The notes beneath the pieces are model-generated. The model did not search any database and was not told where the DNA came from. It saw only the letters and a list, made by a program, of their open reading frames with translations. Below, one piece after another: positions 1 to 10,800 of a stretch of 64,000 nt of DNA; positions within the stretch are counted from its first letter, which is position 1; every line of letters starts with the position of its first letter. Source of the DNA: Plazaster borealis. Lineage: Eukaryota; Echinodermata; Asteroidea; Forcipulatida; Labidiasteridae. The position numbers were made by a program, and so were the translations under genes. The DNA lies in contig CM037458.1 of NCBI GenBank assembly GCA_021014325.1, forward strand, positions 23,915,063-23,979,062, read 5' to 3'.

Positions 1-49
1 ATAGTCTGCCATTTAATATTAATAAATGATTAATAAGCGTCTTGCTTTG

Positions 50-175
50 ATTTGAGTTGAGGACACAAGTGTCTAGACTCTAGACCAGGACTTGAACCCA
101 CTCCGCTGGCTGGAAAAGAGCTTGACTAGTCTGGTGCACTTAAACTACTGCACTAGGCCATATGACACTCCCACT
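50..175 (-). repeat. tRNA-derived SINE fragment (tRNA-Leu-like head)
   Basis: Read on the minus strand, this segment carries the two internal RNA polymerase III promoter boxes of a tRNA. An A-box-like TGGCCTAGTG lies at 151-160 and a B box GGTTCAAGTCC at 88-98. The block between them (GTGCACCAGACTAGTCAAG, then a run resembling a long variable arm) looks like a class II tRNA of the Leu type. The box spacing of about 60 nt also fits a long-variable-arm tRNA. The sequence does not fold into a clean cloverleaf, so I call it the head of a SINE, not a functional tRNA gene. The ends are uncertain. Confidence 0.45.
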
Positions 176-1551
176 AGGACTAGTTTATAATAATATTTGC
201 TTATCATTCTTAACTTACAAGTACAACTAGACATAATTGCATTTGTGAACAAATGCAGAGCTGTTTCACGAATAATATTTTCAAATTACTCAAGTGAATA
301 TGAAAGTCTTGTAGTGTGTACATAATCAAGTTAATAATACAACATTTAATGCCTAGTGAAATCGAATCACAATTAAGTACGACTGGGCTGAGTTTAGCCC
401 CGTTAATAGTGCCAATTCTCTGGACTTCCTCCGATCCTTGGCCCTACGCCCACGTACCTCCAGGAGGTGACATTTGTTTTCGAAAAGAAAGTCACGTTTT
501 TATGCCGAGATTTTTTCCCCAGTTGTCACTTATTGTAGCTCATTTGTGGACAGCACATTAATTTGAAAAAGAGCTCACTCGTTTTGGTGTAATTTATGAA
601 GAAAATCGGCGGCGTTACTGACACGGTTTGACTGCCCGGCATCCGCGATTTTGCTAATGCGCTATGGTCTTGGTGCAAGACGTTTCTCGTTTACCTTTCA
701 CGCACAGTGCGGCCGACGACCCGTTCATTCAACTCGCCAATAGCGCGCGAGGGGCGGTTCGTGGGCTAAAGTCAGGTGTTCGTGGCGCGCGCTATTGGCG
801 AGAAAAATATTTTTTCAATGATGTTTTGAGTGTTATGAATGGATTCATTACACATTCAAGATCACATCCGTGTTCTTGGAATGTGGGTCATGATTTTTGA
901 AAGTGGTAAAAATTGGGCAAATCTGGTCACAAGTCTCGAAAAAAAATTCACATTTCACATTTCGCACCCTTTTGCCATAATCCAACTCGTAACCCTCCGG
1001 TCGTTCCGACCGTCGGGAGGAGGGTTACGATTATCGCAACTAGCCCTGGCCCTGCCCATGACCTCAATATGATAACACAAAAGTGCCAACATGGCATAGT
1101 TAATCATAGTGACAGTCTGTCATATGCCAACTACCTTACAAAAGTACAACACACTCAACTCACAACACAAGCACTCACACAGTCACAGTCTGACAGTCAC
1201 ACCTCAGTCACTACCCCACTAGGCCTACACTAGTCAGGCAAATAAAACCAGCAGGGGGTAAAACATCACTGATTAAATTTCGGTAAACAATGAGATCAAT
1301 GATTTGTATTTTAATAGGTAATAATGTCAATGAGCATCCTTTTTAATGTCATGTTAGTCACGGTCGGTCCGTATACTTACCAAGAAATCCCAGGACAAAA
1401 TACTTGGTTGAACACCAGGAAAATCATTGTGTCCATGACATGTCATGTTCCCAAACTAACGGGGAAAAAGCAATGGTAAGAAAAGACTAAAGGTTTGGCA
1501 CCAGTCTAGGGAGAAAATCCACCGATAGAGGGCGTTTTACACTGGCGAGAA
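176..1551. other. Non-coding stretch with inverted repeats
   Basis: I see no supportable gene here. Short open frames exist but have no recognisable domain. The notable structure is a pair of inverted repeats. CTCGCCAATAGCGCGCGA at 733-750 pairs with its complement near 785-802. CGTAACCCTCC at 988-998 pairs with GGAGGGTTACG at 1019-1029. These look like parts of foldback elements. The ~100 bases around 720-800 are much richer in CpG than the surrounding DNA. Confidence 0.5.
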
Positions 1552-1581
1552 CCAGAGCTGTGTATTGATACACAGCTCTGG
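1552..1581. repeat. 30-bp near-perfect palindrome beside minisatellite
   Basis: Two 14-base arms (CCAGAGCTGTGTAT and ATACACAGCTCTGG) are exact reverse complements around a 2-base centre. The palindrome is flanked on both sides by the direct repeat GCGAGAAC, and it sits immediately before the start of the purine-rich tandem array. It could form a hairpin or mark an insertion junction. Confidence 0.75.
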
Positions 1582-1589
1582 CGAGAACG

Positions 1590-2960
1590 AAAGGGGGGGG
1601 GGCAGATAAACAATCCTTCCCATTTTTAACGACCTTTGTGCCACATAAATAAAGTTTCTCTTGCATTTGAGAACGGGGCAGAAAAGAAAAAAAAACTTTC
1701 CATTTCTACCGACCCCGCGTCAAAGTTTCTCTCGGGTTTGGAAGAAGGGGCGGGGCAGAAAAAACAATCCTTCCCATTTGTACCAACCCTTGTGTCACAT
1801 AAGTAAAGTTTGTCTTTGATTCGAAGAAGGGGCCTGACAGAAAAAGAAGAAAAAAAACCCCACCATTTCCATTCTACCAACCCTTGTGTAAAATAAGCAA
1901 AGTTTCTTTTGCGTTCGAAGAAGGGGATGGGGCAGAAAGAAAAAAACACTTTTCTACCGACCCCGTGTCAAAGTTTCTCTCGGGTTCGGAAGAAGGGGCG
2001 GAGCGAAAAAACAACCCTTCCCATTTTTACCTTGTGTCACATAAGTATGTCTTGGGTTTGAAGAAGGGATCGGGTAGAAAAAGAAAAGAAAAACAAATTC
2101 AATTTTCTAACAACCTATTTGTGTCACATAAGTAAAGTTTGTCTTGTGTTCGAAGAAGGGCGGGGGGAGAAAAAACAAACTTCCCATTTCTACCAACCCC
2201 GTGTCACATAAGCATCTTGGGTTTGGAAGGGGTGGGGCAGAAAAAAAGCGAGAAAAAAAAGCATTCCCATTTCTACCAACCCTTGTGTCACATAAGTAAA
2301 GTTTGTTTTGGGTTAGAAGAAGGGGTGGGGCAGAAAAAAAGAAAAATACATTCCCATTTCTACCAACCCTTGTGTCATATAAGTAAAGTTTCTCTCGGGT
2401 TCGAAAAGGGGCCAGGGCAGAAAAAACAATCTTTCCCATTTTCTAACGACCATTGTGCCACCTAAGTAAAGTTTCTCTGGTGATCGAAGATGAGGTGGGG
2501 TGGGCAGAAACAAACAAACCTTCTCATTTCTACCAACCCTTGTGTCACACAAGTAAAGTTTGTCTTGGATTCGAAGAAGGGGTGGGGTAGAAAAAAACCT
2601 TCCCATTTCTAACGACCTTTTAGTGTCACAAAATAAAGAAAAGTTTCTCTTGGTTTGAAGAAGGGGGAGGGGCGGAGTAAGAAAAACAAACCTAACCCTT
2701 CTTCTTCTTCTTCCGTGTAAGTACAGACTCAATTACATGAGCAAAAGCGTACTCATCCATTTCAAATAAAGAAAAGTTTCTCTTGGGTTTAAAGAAGGGG
2801 GCGGAGTAAGAAAAACAAGCCTACCCCTCATCCATTTCAAATAAAGAAAAGTTTCTCTTGGGTTTGATGAAGGGGGAGGGGGCAGAGTAAGAAAAACAAG
2901 CCTACCCCTTCATCCATTTCTACCGACCCTTGTTTCACATAAAGTGGAGTTTCTAGTCAG
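1590..2960. repeat. Minisatellite, irregular ~75-95 bp unit
   Basis: A degenerate tandem array. A typical unit reads TTCCCATTTCTACCAACC, then CTTGTGTCACATAAGTAAAG, then a TTTGTCTTGGGTTCGAAGAA segment, then a G-rich and A-rich stretch (GGGGTGGGGCAGAAAAA). Copies of the TACC(A/G)ACC core recur near 1781, 1875, 1953, 2193, 2274, 2363, 2533 and 2925. Unit length varies from about 75 to 95 bp because the poly-A/poly-G segment expands and contracts. Towards 2690-2900 the units become a shorter variant (ATAAAGAAAAGTTTCTCTTG). Open frames on both strands here are by-products of the repeat and are not genes. Confidence 0.85.
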
Positions 2961-3640
2961 GGGAAAAACGATCCGATTGTCAGTTTTGTTTGTATTCATG
3001 CTTGTGAAAATATATATGGTGCGGGGAACTTTCTCCACAAGCATTTTATTCTCTTCTACGCTCTCATGCACAAAAACAAATTTACGGACTGTGTAGGAAC
3101 CAAAAGACCAGGCCATGTGGGTTGCCTCGTCTCCATCAGGTTATTGGTCACACAGTGTGACACCACTGTACATGACTTGGGTAATCCTAATTGTGCAACA
3201 GCGTTTCCAGTTCACAATTACCAAATTGATTTTCCACCCCATTTAATCCAATTTAATTTACATGGTGGCTTTGAGCGATTCTTAGAATGCTGCCGAATTT
3301 AAATATTCCGCTTTCACCTCCTGCAGATAAAGAACATAACACAAACGCACCCACTGGTGATTAAAGCCCAACTAGATTATACATAATAGAGGCTTCAATT
3401 TGCTACAATGGGTGGCTAAAATGTCCTGTCCTTAAATTCTATAGTAGTTTTGTTGGTTACAGGTTACGCTCGGCTTCAATGATCATATACATTATGCTTG
3501 GCCCAGGCAAGAAGTTGGTTTTGATCATGGCTCACTGTAAATGACTGTAATCCATCCATACAAATACAAGACAGAATTCAGTTCATTACGTGGTGGAAAT
3601 TCACGAGGTGTTAGCTCTGGTCTTTACTGCTCCACTTATG
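2961..3640. other. 5' flank of the Vent-like gene
   Basis: About 680 bases of unique AT-rich DNA between the minisatellite and the TATA-like element of the first homeobox gene. No convincing coding sequence is visible. It presumably contains promoter-proximal regulatory DNA for the downstream gene, but only its position supports that. Confidence 0.4.
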
Positions 3641-3671
3641 TATAAATTGCCTTGAAGACAGTTCGTGGGAA
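3641..3671 (+). promoter_or_regulatory. Candidate core promoter of the Vent-like gene
   Basis: A TATA-like TATAAATT starts at 3641, about 108 bases before the predicted start codon. About 30 bases downstream is CGTGGGAA (3664-3671), which matches the core of a Su(H)/RBPJ site (YGTGRGAA). The transcription start would be expected near 3670. The evidence is motif spacing only. Confidence 0.35.
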
Positions 3672-3748
3672 GTGATTATTGAAGAAGGGATTGAAGGTAT
3701 TGAGTTTAATGTCATTGTTTGTGAATCGCTGGGTCAATTAGTGGCGCC

Positions 3749-6700
3749 ATGTCGTACACCAATGCGTTTGATCTTGAGTCTACAACCTCCACATGGATAA
3801 GCCGACAACAAAACAACATCGAAACCAAGGAAGGATCACAAGAGGACAACGTCTTCAGTAACTACTTGCCTATCCCAACATCGAATACTATCGACATGGT
3901 ACCATCCCGTCAGAGTCAAGCTCCTATACCCTGCCGGCCGTCTTCATCTGGGCTGGTATTGGGTTCTACTTCCTCACATGTACCGGGAGAACATTTAAAT
4001 AATATGCTCTACCACAGCATGACACCTTCACCAATGATGCCTTCACAACAACTCAATCATTGCTACGTGGAACCAGCCAATAAGTTCATGACTCCACTAC
4101 ATGTCATTACATCTATGAGCAATGATCATTTCCCTTTCTACTCGTCGTATCCCCAAGGAGATTCCAGTAAGGGTGGGGGTCTTCTGAAGATTGCCAGTGA
4201 GGTCAAATCAACAGGTGTTGTTCCACCAGCCTCTTCAAGTAAGGTGTACCTGCAATCTCATGGACATGTGTCAGAGTCTCGGTACCGGCGTAGCAATACC
4301 ACAGAGACAGCCAGCTTTTCTGGAGTTATCAGGCCAACATGGCGTTCAGTCTGCCAGCCCACTATGGCAGTGGCCCCTATCACCAATATTGGACTTGGAG
4401 ATAACCGGATGATCACAAAACGTTAGTACTTGGAAATTAATCACTTGAATTATTTCAAATGAAAAATGACCTCCTCCCCCCCCCCCCCCCGCTGACGGGC
4501 CAGTCAGTGGTAATCTTTATGTTGTTTTCTTCTTCTACGACTGATTCTATTAAGTATTTACCCCCTTGTTTAACCCCACCTTGCGTGCCCTGTTTTAGGG
4601 CCTTGTGCTAGGCGACTCCCTTCATTTTGTTTAAAACCGTCTGCTTTGAATGACATACTTATATCAGGCTGCAGTCATTGTATTATAAAAATTTTAAAAA
4701 ACAACTTGATTCATCCTAATAGGCAATTACAAAAGATTGGACAGCTCCTTAATAAAAACAGTTAAAAATGTACAGCTAGAGCAATACGTAATATTACCAC
4801 AATAAAAAGAAGAATACACAATAACATATCAATGTACATATTTACATACAAAACATCATAATTAAATTATACAAAATTAATTTCATAAGCCTCAAACGTT
4901 TACAACAAAATTACCATTGCACGAGAAAAATTGATGGAAACGTGTATAAATAGCAGCACATCAACCATTCAGAAGTTTGGTTGCCACTGGCATAAAAGAC
5001 AGCTCGTCGTCTTAAAGGCATCGTACACGTTTGGTAATTACTCAAAATATTAGCATAACAAATGACTTGGTAACGAGCAACAGAGAGCTGTTGATAGTAT
5101 AAAACATAGTGAGAAACGACTCCCTCTGAAGTAACGTAGTTTTTGGGAAAGGGGTAATTTCTCACTAAAATAATAAAAACTTCTTGCAAGAAGTTTTTAT
5201 TATTCTATCTGAAAGCACACAAATTTGTACAACAAGGGTGTTTTTTCTTTTATCATTTTCTTGCAACTTCGATGACCAGTTGAGCCCAAATTTAAAGGCA
5301 TCGTACACGCATCGTACACGTTTGGTTATTGTCAAAGACCAGTGTTCTCACTTGGTGTATCCCAACATATGCATAAAATAACAAGCCTGTGAAAATTTGG
5401 GTTCAATTGGTCATCGAAGTTGCAAGAAAATGATGAAAGAAAATACACCCTTGTTATACAAATAAAAAAATACAAGAAGTTTTTATTATTTTAGTGAGAA
5501 ATTACCTCTTTCTCAAAAACTACTTCAGAGGGAGTCGTTTCCTACAATGTTTTATACTATCAACAGCTCTCTGTTGCTCGTTACCAAGTCAGTTTTTATG
5601 CTAATATATATTTTGAGTAATTACCAAACGTACGATGCCTTTAAGTGTTTTACAAGGTGGGTATCTAAAACGGCGTCCAGAAGTATAGGGAATGTATAAT
5701 ACACTTTATGTACACAGTTAATTCTTTGCACTGACCCATGTAGTTGAATGGTTTCAAAATGGTTGGCCAACTCGCTTGAAAACTTAGGATGGCTAGGTGT
5801 GTTTTCGATTCAAAGTGCTCTTGTCAAAGTAAAATCCAAACCATTTATTCACCGTTTAACTATCTTTCCAGGGCCAGCCCCTCCGGAGTCCAATTTACCC
5901 CTACTCAAGAAGAGGAGATTAAGAACAACATTTAGCAAGGAGCAAGTAGATAGAATGGAAAGATACTTCAAGATGAATATGTACCTGAATGTAATAGATC
6001 GCAAGGAGCTTGCCAGACAGCTTGGACTGGATGAAACACAGGTAAACTCATATTTCAAAATTGTTTTAACATGTTTCTAGTTTATTTCATACATCTTTCT
6101 TCCCCAAAACAACAACGAAATGCACACAACGTTTACGTACAGGGAGTTGAAATGCAAAAATTTATTAGTAGAAGAGAATAATGATTAAAATGTTGTTGAG
6201 GAATTACAGTTCAGGCCCAAAGTCTTTGTCTTAAAGATGAGCTCACTACAAGTGTAAACATCTCAGAAATAGTTTGACAATACCTGGTTGTTATGACGAG
6301 GTAGCTGTGCTGTTCTAATGCCGTCAAACATTCAAGCCACTAATTATAATCTAATATCAACAGGCTAATGAGGACTGTATTGATTTATTTTGTATTATGT
6401 CCTACATTGTAGACTGACTGAATACATGCAAACATTCCAGAAGTATTTTGTATTGGTATTATGAGTAACAAAAATAATACGTTTACTATTATGTAATCGA
6501 ACTGAACATGCTTGCACTTTGTACACCAAACATAGGTTACACCATTCTTCCTACCATTCTGGTTACACACAGCCATCAAAAATAACGAATGATGTATTGC
6601 TGCGTGTCACTATGTTCCCACGTGGTGAAATAGCGAGACATTAGTAATCTTAGCAAGATTGATAAATATGGGATAATCCCCCAGGAAAGCTGATCAAATG

Positions 6701-7839
6701 TAATAGATGAATAGTCTGACATCGATCAAGGTCTAATCCTAGTGTGATGCGGATCAATAGAGCTTTACTGAGATGGTTGAAGGTCTTGCCCAATCCAGTT
6801 GATCCATAAATACAATTTATAATCGTCATCTTCACATCGTAAAGTTAGATTCAAACCGCGCTCCCCGTCGTAAAGTAAGCCTTGCTGTATCCAACGGTTT
6901 CTGTGATAGATAGAGACTTCATGGCGAGGCGCGCTGACCGATTCAAAGTTTGTTTAGACGGTTGCTTGCCGAAATGTATTTATGGAGCAATAATGTATTA
7001 CAGTACAGTTTTTCGGAAGAGTACACACATTTGAACTCTCACACTGTTTCAAGTACTACATTTCTTTTGAAGCAAACTACTCTCTTTTTCGAGGAAGCTT
7101 CGCATCGAAATTGTTACCAACATGACGATTACGTATTTTGAAAAGTTATCTTCAATTTCCCGGCTTAGGCGGGGTTCTTTTGTTTGAAGATGGCATCAGT
7201 TAGGCTAAAGTTTACTTTAAACAAAATAATAAATTCTGATTCTCAGTCGTATTATATTCAACCTAACACAAAGCTAACACACACTATGAGAACAAATCAA
7301 GCTCTGTCAGTACACAATATATTTGCATGTTTTTCCGTTAGGTAAAAACCTGGTTTCAAAACCGACGAATGAGATGGAAGCGTCAAAGGCCGGAAGAAAT
7401 TATCACAACCGCTGCAAAAACCGTCAGGGCAATGAAAACGTCACAGTGCCCTCCAGCGGCAACACAGGGTCAGTTTCTCGTTTCAACCCCACCGCTATCA
7501 AACGTGAGCACGCCACCTGCCGTCTCAGTGATGGGATTGCCAAGACAGTTTGTGGTACCCACCCCTCCGCCATCCAACTTGACGACGCCTCCTGCAGTTG
7601 CTGGGATCGGGACAGGACAGTCTGAAGGATTGTCTTGGTATCCAATGCTAGCGCCCTCAACGATCTACAGCCAAACTCCCACATCAACAGTACCGACAGA
7701 AAGTTGTTGTCCAGCACAAGCTGTTTACGGAACTCCTGTTTTCCCACACTTTCCAGCTGGGCTTGGCATTCACCCCTGGACCTCGACTAACACGATCGGA
7801 CCGCATGGGGGCGTCCAGTATCCCCCTCGTCACGTGTGA
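3749..7839 (+). CDS. NK-like homeobox transcription factor, Vent/Ventx-like (3 exons, 446 aa)
   Basis: Predicted spliced CDS: join(3749-4421, 5872-6041, 7342-7839). The start ATG at 3749 follows an in-frame TGA at 3722-3724. Donors are AAC|GTTAGT and CAG|GTAAAC; acceptors are TTTCCAG and TCCGTTAG. The phases agree: exon 1 leaves one base, exon 2 ends in phase 0, and a TGA stop lies at 7837-7839. The homeodomain spans residues ~238-297, beginning KRRLRTTFSKEQ and carrying the recognition helix VKTWFQNRRMRWKRQ. Trp48, Phe49, Gln50, Asn51 and Arg53 are all present, so sequence-specific DNA binding in the nucleus is expected. An intron splits it between positions 44 and 45, a classic site in ANTP/NKL genes. 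RLRT at the start, RK at positions 30-31 and the KTWFQNRRM..KRQ helix resemble Vent/Ventx. The rest is divergent, so the family is tentative; Not, Bsx or Barx relatives are alternatives. Exon 1 (~224 aa) is Ser/Thr/Pro/Gln-rich with no domain I recognise. The C-terminal tail holds a duplicated TPP-rich motif. Vent genes in vertebrates act as BMP-responsive ventral repressors; that role here is inference. Confidence 0.85.
5012..5290 (-). mobile_element. Truncated TTAA-type MITE
   Basis: Starts with TTAAAGGCATCGTACACG at 5012 and runs in the opposite orientation to the adjacent copy. It shares with that copy the blocks ACTCCCTCTGAAGTAACG, TGTTGATAGTATAAAACAT and TTGCAACTTCGATGACCAG, read in inverse order. 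A perfect 36-bp palindrome (5169-5204, centred on TTCTTGCAAGAA) forms its middle. Its far end is missing; the sequence passes directly into the next element at about 5291. Confidence 0.75.
5292..5644 (+). mobile_element. TTAA-type MITE, full-length copy
   Basis: Bounded by TTAA at 5292-5295 and 5641-5644, with terminal inverted repeats AGGCATCGTACACG... and ...CGTACGATGCCT. The left end carries a local duplication of CATCGTACACG. There is no coding capacity, so it would depend on a transposase supplied elsewhere. The TTAA target site suggests a piggyBac-like origin; that is inference from the ends only. Confidence 0.75.
6042..7341 (+). other. Intron 2 of the Vent-like gene, splitting the homeodomain
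   Basis: A GT-AG intron of 1300 bases that interrupts the homeodomain after Gln44. The donor is CAG|GTAAAC and the acceptor TTTTTCCGTTAG. The interior is AT-rich and I see no further exon or repeat in it. Confidence 0.8.
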
Positions 7840-10800
7840 AGTGTCCAACCATCAGAATTGACGAAATCTTCAAACGCCTCTTCGGTTGTTCACTGGTCTC
7901 CCCCACTGGACATTGTCGTCATTATTAGTCAGGTTGAGAAAAATGACAGGAGGTGGCTGCGGCAAAGACCTGTGACATCATCGGTGCGACAAGTGGCTTT
8001 ACTGTACTGCAATGTCTTGCGATGACTAATAACTATAACTTCAAAAACAAACATCTCAAGGTGCGTGCAATCCAGTGCAATTTACGACTATTTACGACAT
8101 GCGAAACCTGCCCATACAAAAAGCACACTAAACACAAATGTTTCACGTCACACCAAGATAAAACATTGTCTACATCAATGCGTCACAAGATTGAAATGGA
8201 GGAAGTGAACAGTTTTCCTAATACACATTTTTCTTTTCTTTCTTATTTTTCATTTACTCTATGATTTGATCAAGTATCGGTAGTCTGGACAATAACAAGG
8301 TGATTAAAGTGACTTCCTAATAAGATGGGACTTAGAAAGTAGTTACGATTTGCCTTTAAATGGTTTTGTGCCTTGTTTTGGGACAACAAAATGTAACATT
8401 ATGTTACTAAACTTATGTCTTGAATTTTACGCATTGTTTCATCAGTTTGTTCGAGATTGTGCATATTTGTTTTACTTTCGTCACAGACGTGAAGATTAAG
8501 TTCCGTAAAGAGTCTTGGTAAAATAACAGAAAGAAGCACTTTATTGTTTAATTTATGAAGATTTTTAATATTTATTTTCGTTACCGTCTTACACATTGAT
8601 TAATTTGTTGTTACAGTGTAAAACAGATTTGGATTTGAATTTCCCAGTGGTGAATGGTTTTGTTGAGAACTAATATTATGTGCCCTTTCAGAAAGTGTTG
8701 TACCGTCTTCTTGGAGAACATGTAAACCATCTGTGTTTTGATACTGTTATGAATCCATTCATCGGACAATCAGGCAAACCAGATTAGGTTCGACGTGGCG
8801 CTGACGTCATCATCAACCAACTGTCAAGAAACAGTGTTGCTATAAGAAAGGTTTTGGTTTGGTTTAGTTTTTGAGAAGTATTTGTTTTACCGTTTCCAAT
8901 TAAGTATGGTATTATTAGTTGGTAACTATCCATCAACGTTTCCTTCAGAACAAATGTTATTTATTTACAATCAATTAAAAGCAACTTAAAATGGTAAAGA
9001 TCTTGGGCCGTTTTGTTTTATTTGGGCAATTAACTTCGGTGGATCGATTCTCCAATTAGTTGGTATTTAAACAGAGAATGTGAGCTTTAAGGTTGGGGCT
9101 ACTAACTAGCAACACGATGGGACCAAACACGATTTTATTTCATCAGTCTAGTCCGGAAATTTGACAGGTGTGAAGTCAAGATTTCAAATGGGGTCATTGT
9201 TCTCCAAAATTATATCAAACCTAGTCATTATTATTTAAAATCATTTCCGATTCGGATATTACAAATGTTCTGTTAAATTTGTGGGTTATTTTTGTTTAGT
9301 ACCTTCTGCAATTGGTAGAACGAATAAATATTCGTTGTTTGATTCGGCTGACTTGTACTGGTTGCATGTTGCAGCCAATATCGTAAAAGGATTAAACACA
9401 ACTTTATTTCATAAACGCATGATTGTAGTGACTGGAAGTGGTCTGTTCACACAAGCTGAAATGTGTCTGTATTAAAAACGAGTAAGAATTGTAATTCTGG
9501 ATGGCCTACCCAACCATGATAATATACAGATTGCGGTCTTGTTTGTAAATGAGGCGTACACCGTTGAGTCGACAGTCTGTAAGTTATAAATGACCGGTCA
9601 GGTTTTCTTGGCACGCCGGTCGTCTGCTGTTGTACAACGCCCGATAAATCTCACCTTTAAGTTGTACTCTTGTGTGCTCAGTGGTGTGTATTGCCGGCAC
9701 TATCCTACATGTATAATTATTTTAGGAGTAGACCTTGGTTTTTCTTACTCTCTATTTTAAGGGCATTTGATGGTGATGAAAGTGCTGTGTATTAGATGCA
9801 TTTATTGGATTGTTAAGTCTTGAGCGAGTGCTTTCTTGGCTTAAGAGGTCAAGACCCATCCTCATCTTGTATTGAGGTCAAGTCTCACAAAGTCTTAAGT
9901 CACTGCTGGTCTATCTTTGGGCTAAGACACTTGCATTGATTATGGGCTTCTTGGGCAGCCTGGTGTGGCTTCAGCAGTACTGGACATCACTTGCACTACA
10001 GTTACCAGACTCAACCAGTATCTCCAAAATATTGAAAGTGCATAACAAGAATTGGACAAAGACTTAGCGACGTCAGAAAAATCATGATGGCATTCTTGAA
10101 CAATTTTTAATAATGATAATAATAACATATGTATACTTTTTGTGTGAGAATACATCACTTCCCAGCAATAGCGTTTTCTCACAAACTATAAATTCAATCG
10201 TTTGAAACTGAATCTACATTTTAAGCAAATCATGCTCAACATGAGTAAAGGTTGCAATACATCTATACACTTCAAAACACGACAAACGACGTCAGGGAAA
10301 TCACACTCTCTTCTCACATTCTGAATCTTTCATGGTAATACAAGTAATGTATTTTGTTCTTCCTTTTAATGTTGGAATTACTTGCCCACAGTTCCTGCTA
10401 CCTATACTCACCGTCGTATCACTCAAGCAATGACGAAAAGGCGGGAAGCCATGGTTTGTTTTATTTACAAAAAAATTACTTAAAATAAACAAATTAACAA
10501 AAAATACAGCATCTGTTGTTGAAATGCAACACTATAGTGCTATAGACAAGATGATCAAATACATGTTCAGAAAAAGAACAGGGCTAATCACAAGAGATGT
10601 TTAATATCTCTGATAAAATTTTGAGTGAATTTTTGCCAGAGTTGGATGGTGCCTACAATCGCGATTTATACTGTCCAACCATGATTGTCTCATTGACGCC
10701 GTATACATTCAGTGAACACCGGCTGTTTGGATGACAATCTCGCCACTGAGATCGTCGTATATTTCCCATGTGAATTATTCCATCTTATGATTTATCTCTT

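Larger units (their letters stand above)
4422..5871 (+). other. Intron 1 of the Vent-like gene
   Basis: A GT-AG intron of 1450 bases with the weaker donor GTTAGT and acceptor TATCTTTCCAG. It contains a poly-C tract near 4480-4492 and a composite pair of TTAA-type MITEs (5012-5644). No coding sequence is apparent. The reading frame of exon 1 would end at once inside the donor (TTAG), so splicing is required to reach the homeodomain. Confidence 0.8.

Noticed and set aside
71..78. GTCTAGAC, a palindromic Smad-binding-like site
   Set aside because: It lies in the SINE fragment, 3.6 kb from the gene, and the 8-mer is short enough to occur by chance.
1626..2732. Several 80-139 codon frames on both strands
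   Set aside because: They lie in the purine-rich minisatellite and their peptides are repetitive (Phe/Leu-rich on one strand, Lys/Gly-rich on the other).
7323..7625. Alternative 100-codon frame overlapping exon 3 of the Vent-like gene
   Set aside because: It is a shadow of the homeobox exon in another phase. The true frame carries WFQNRRMRWKRQ and joins exon 2 in phase.
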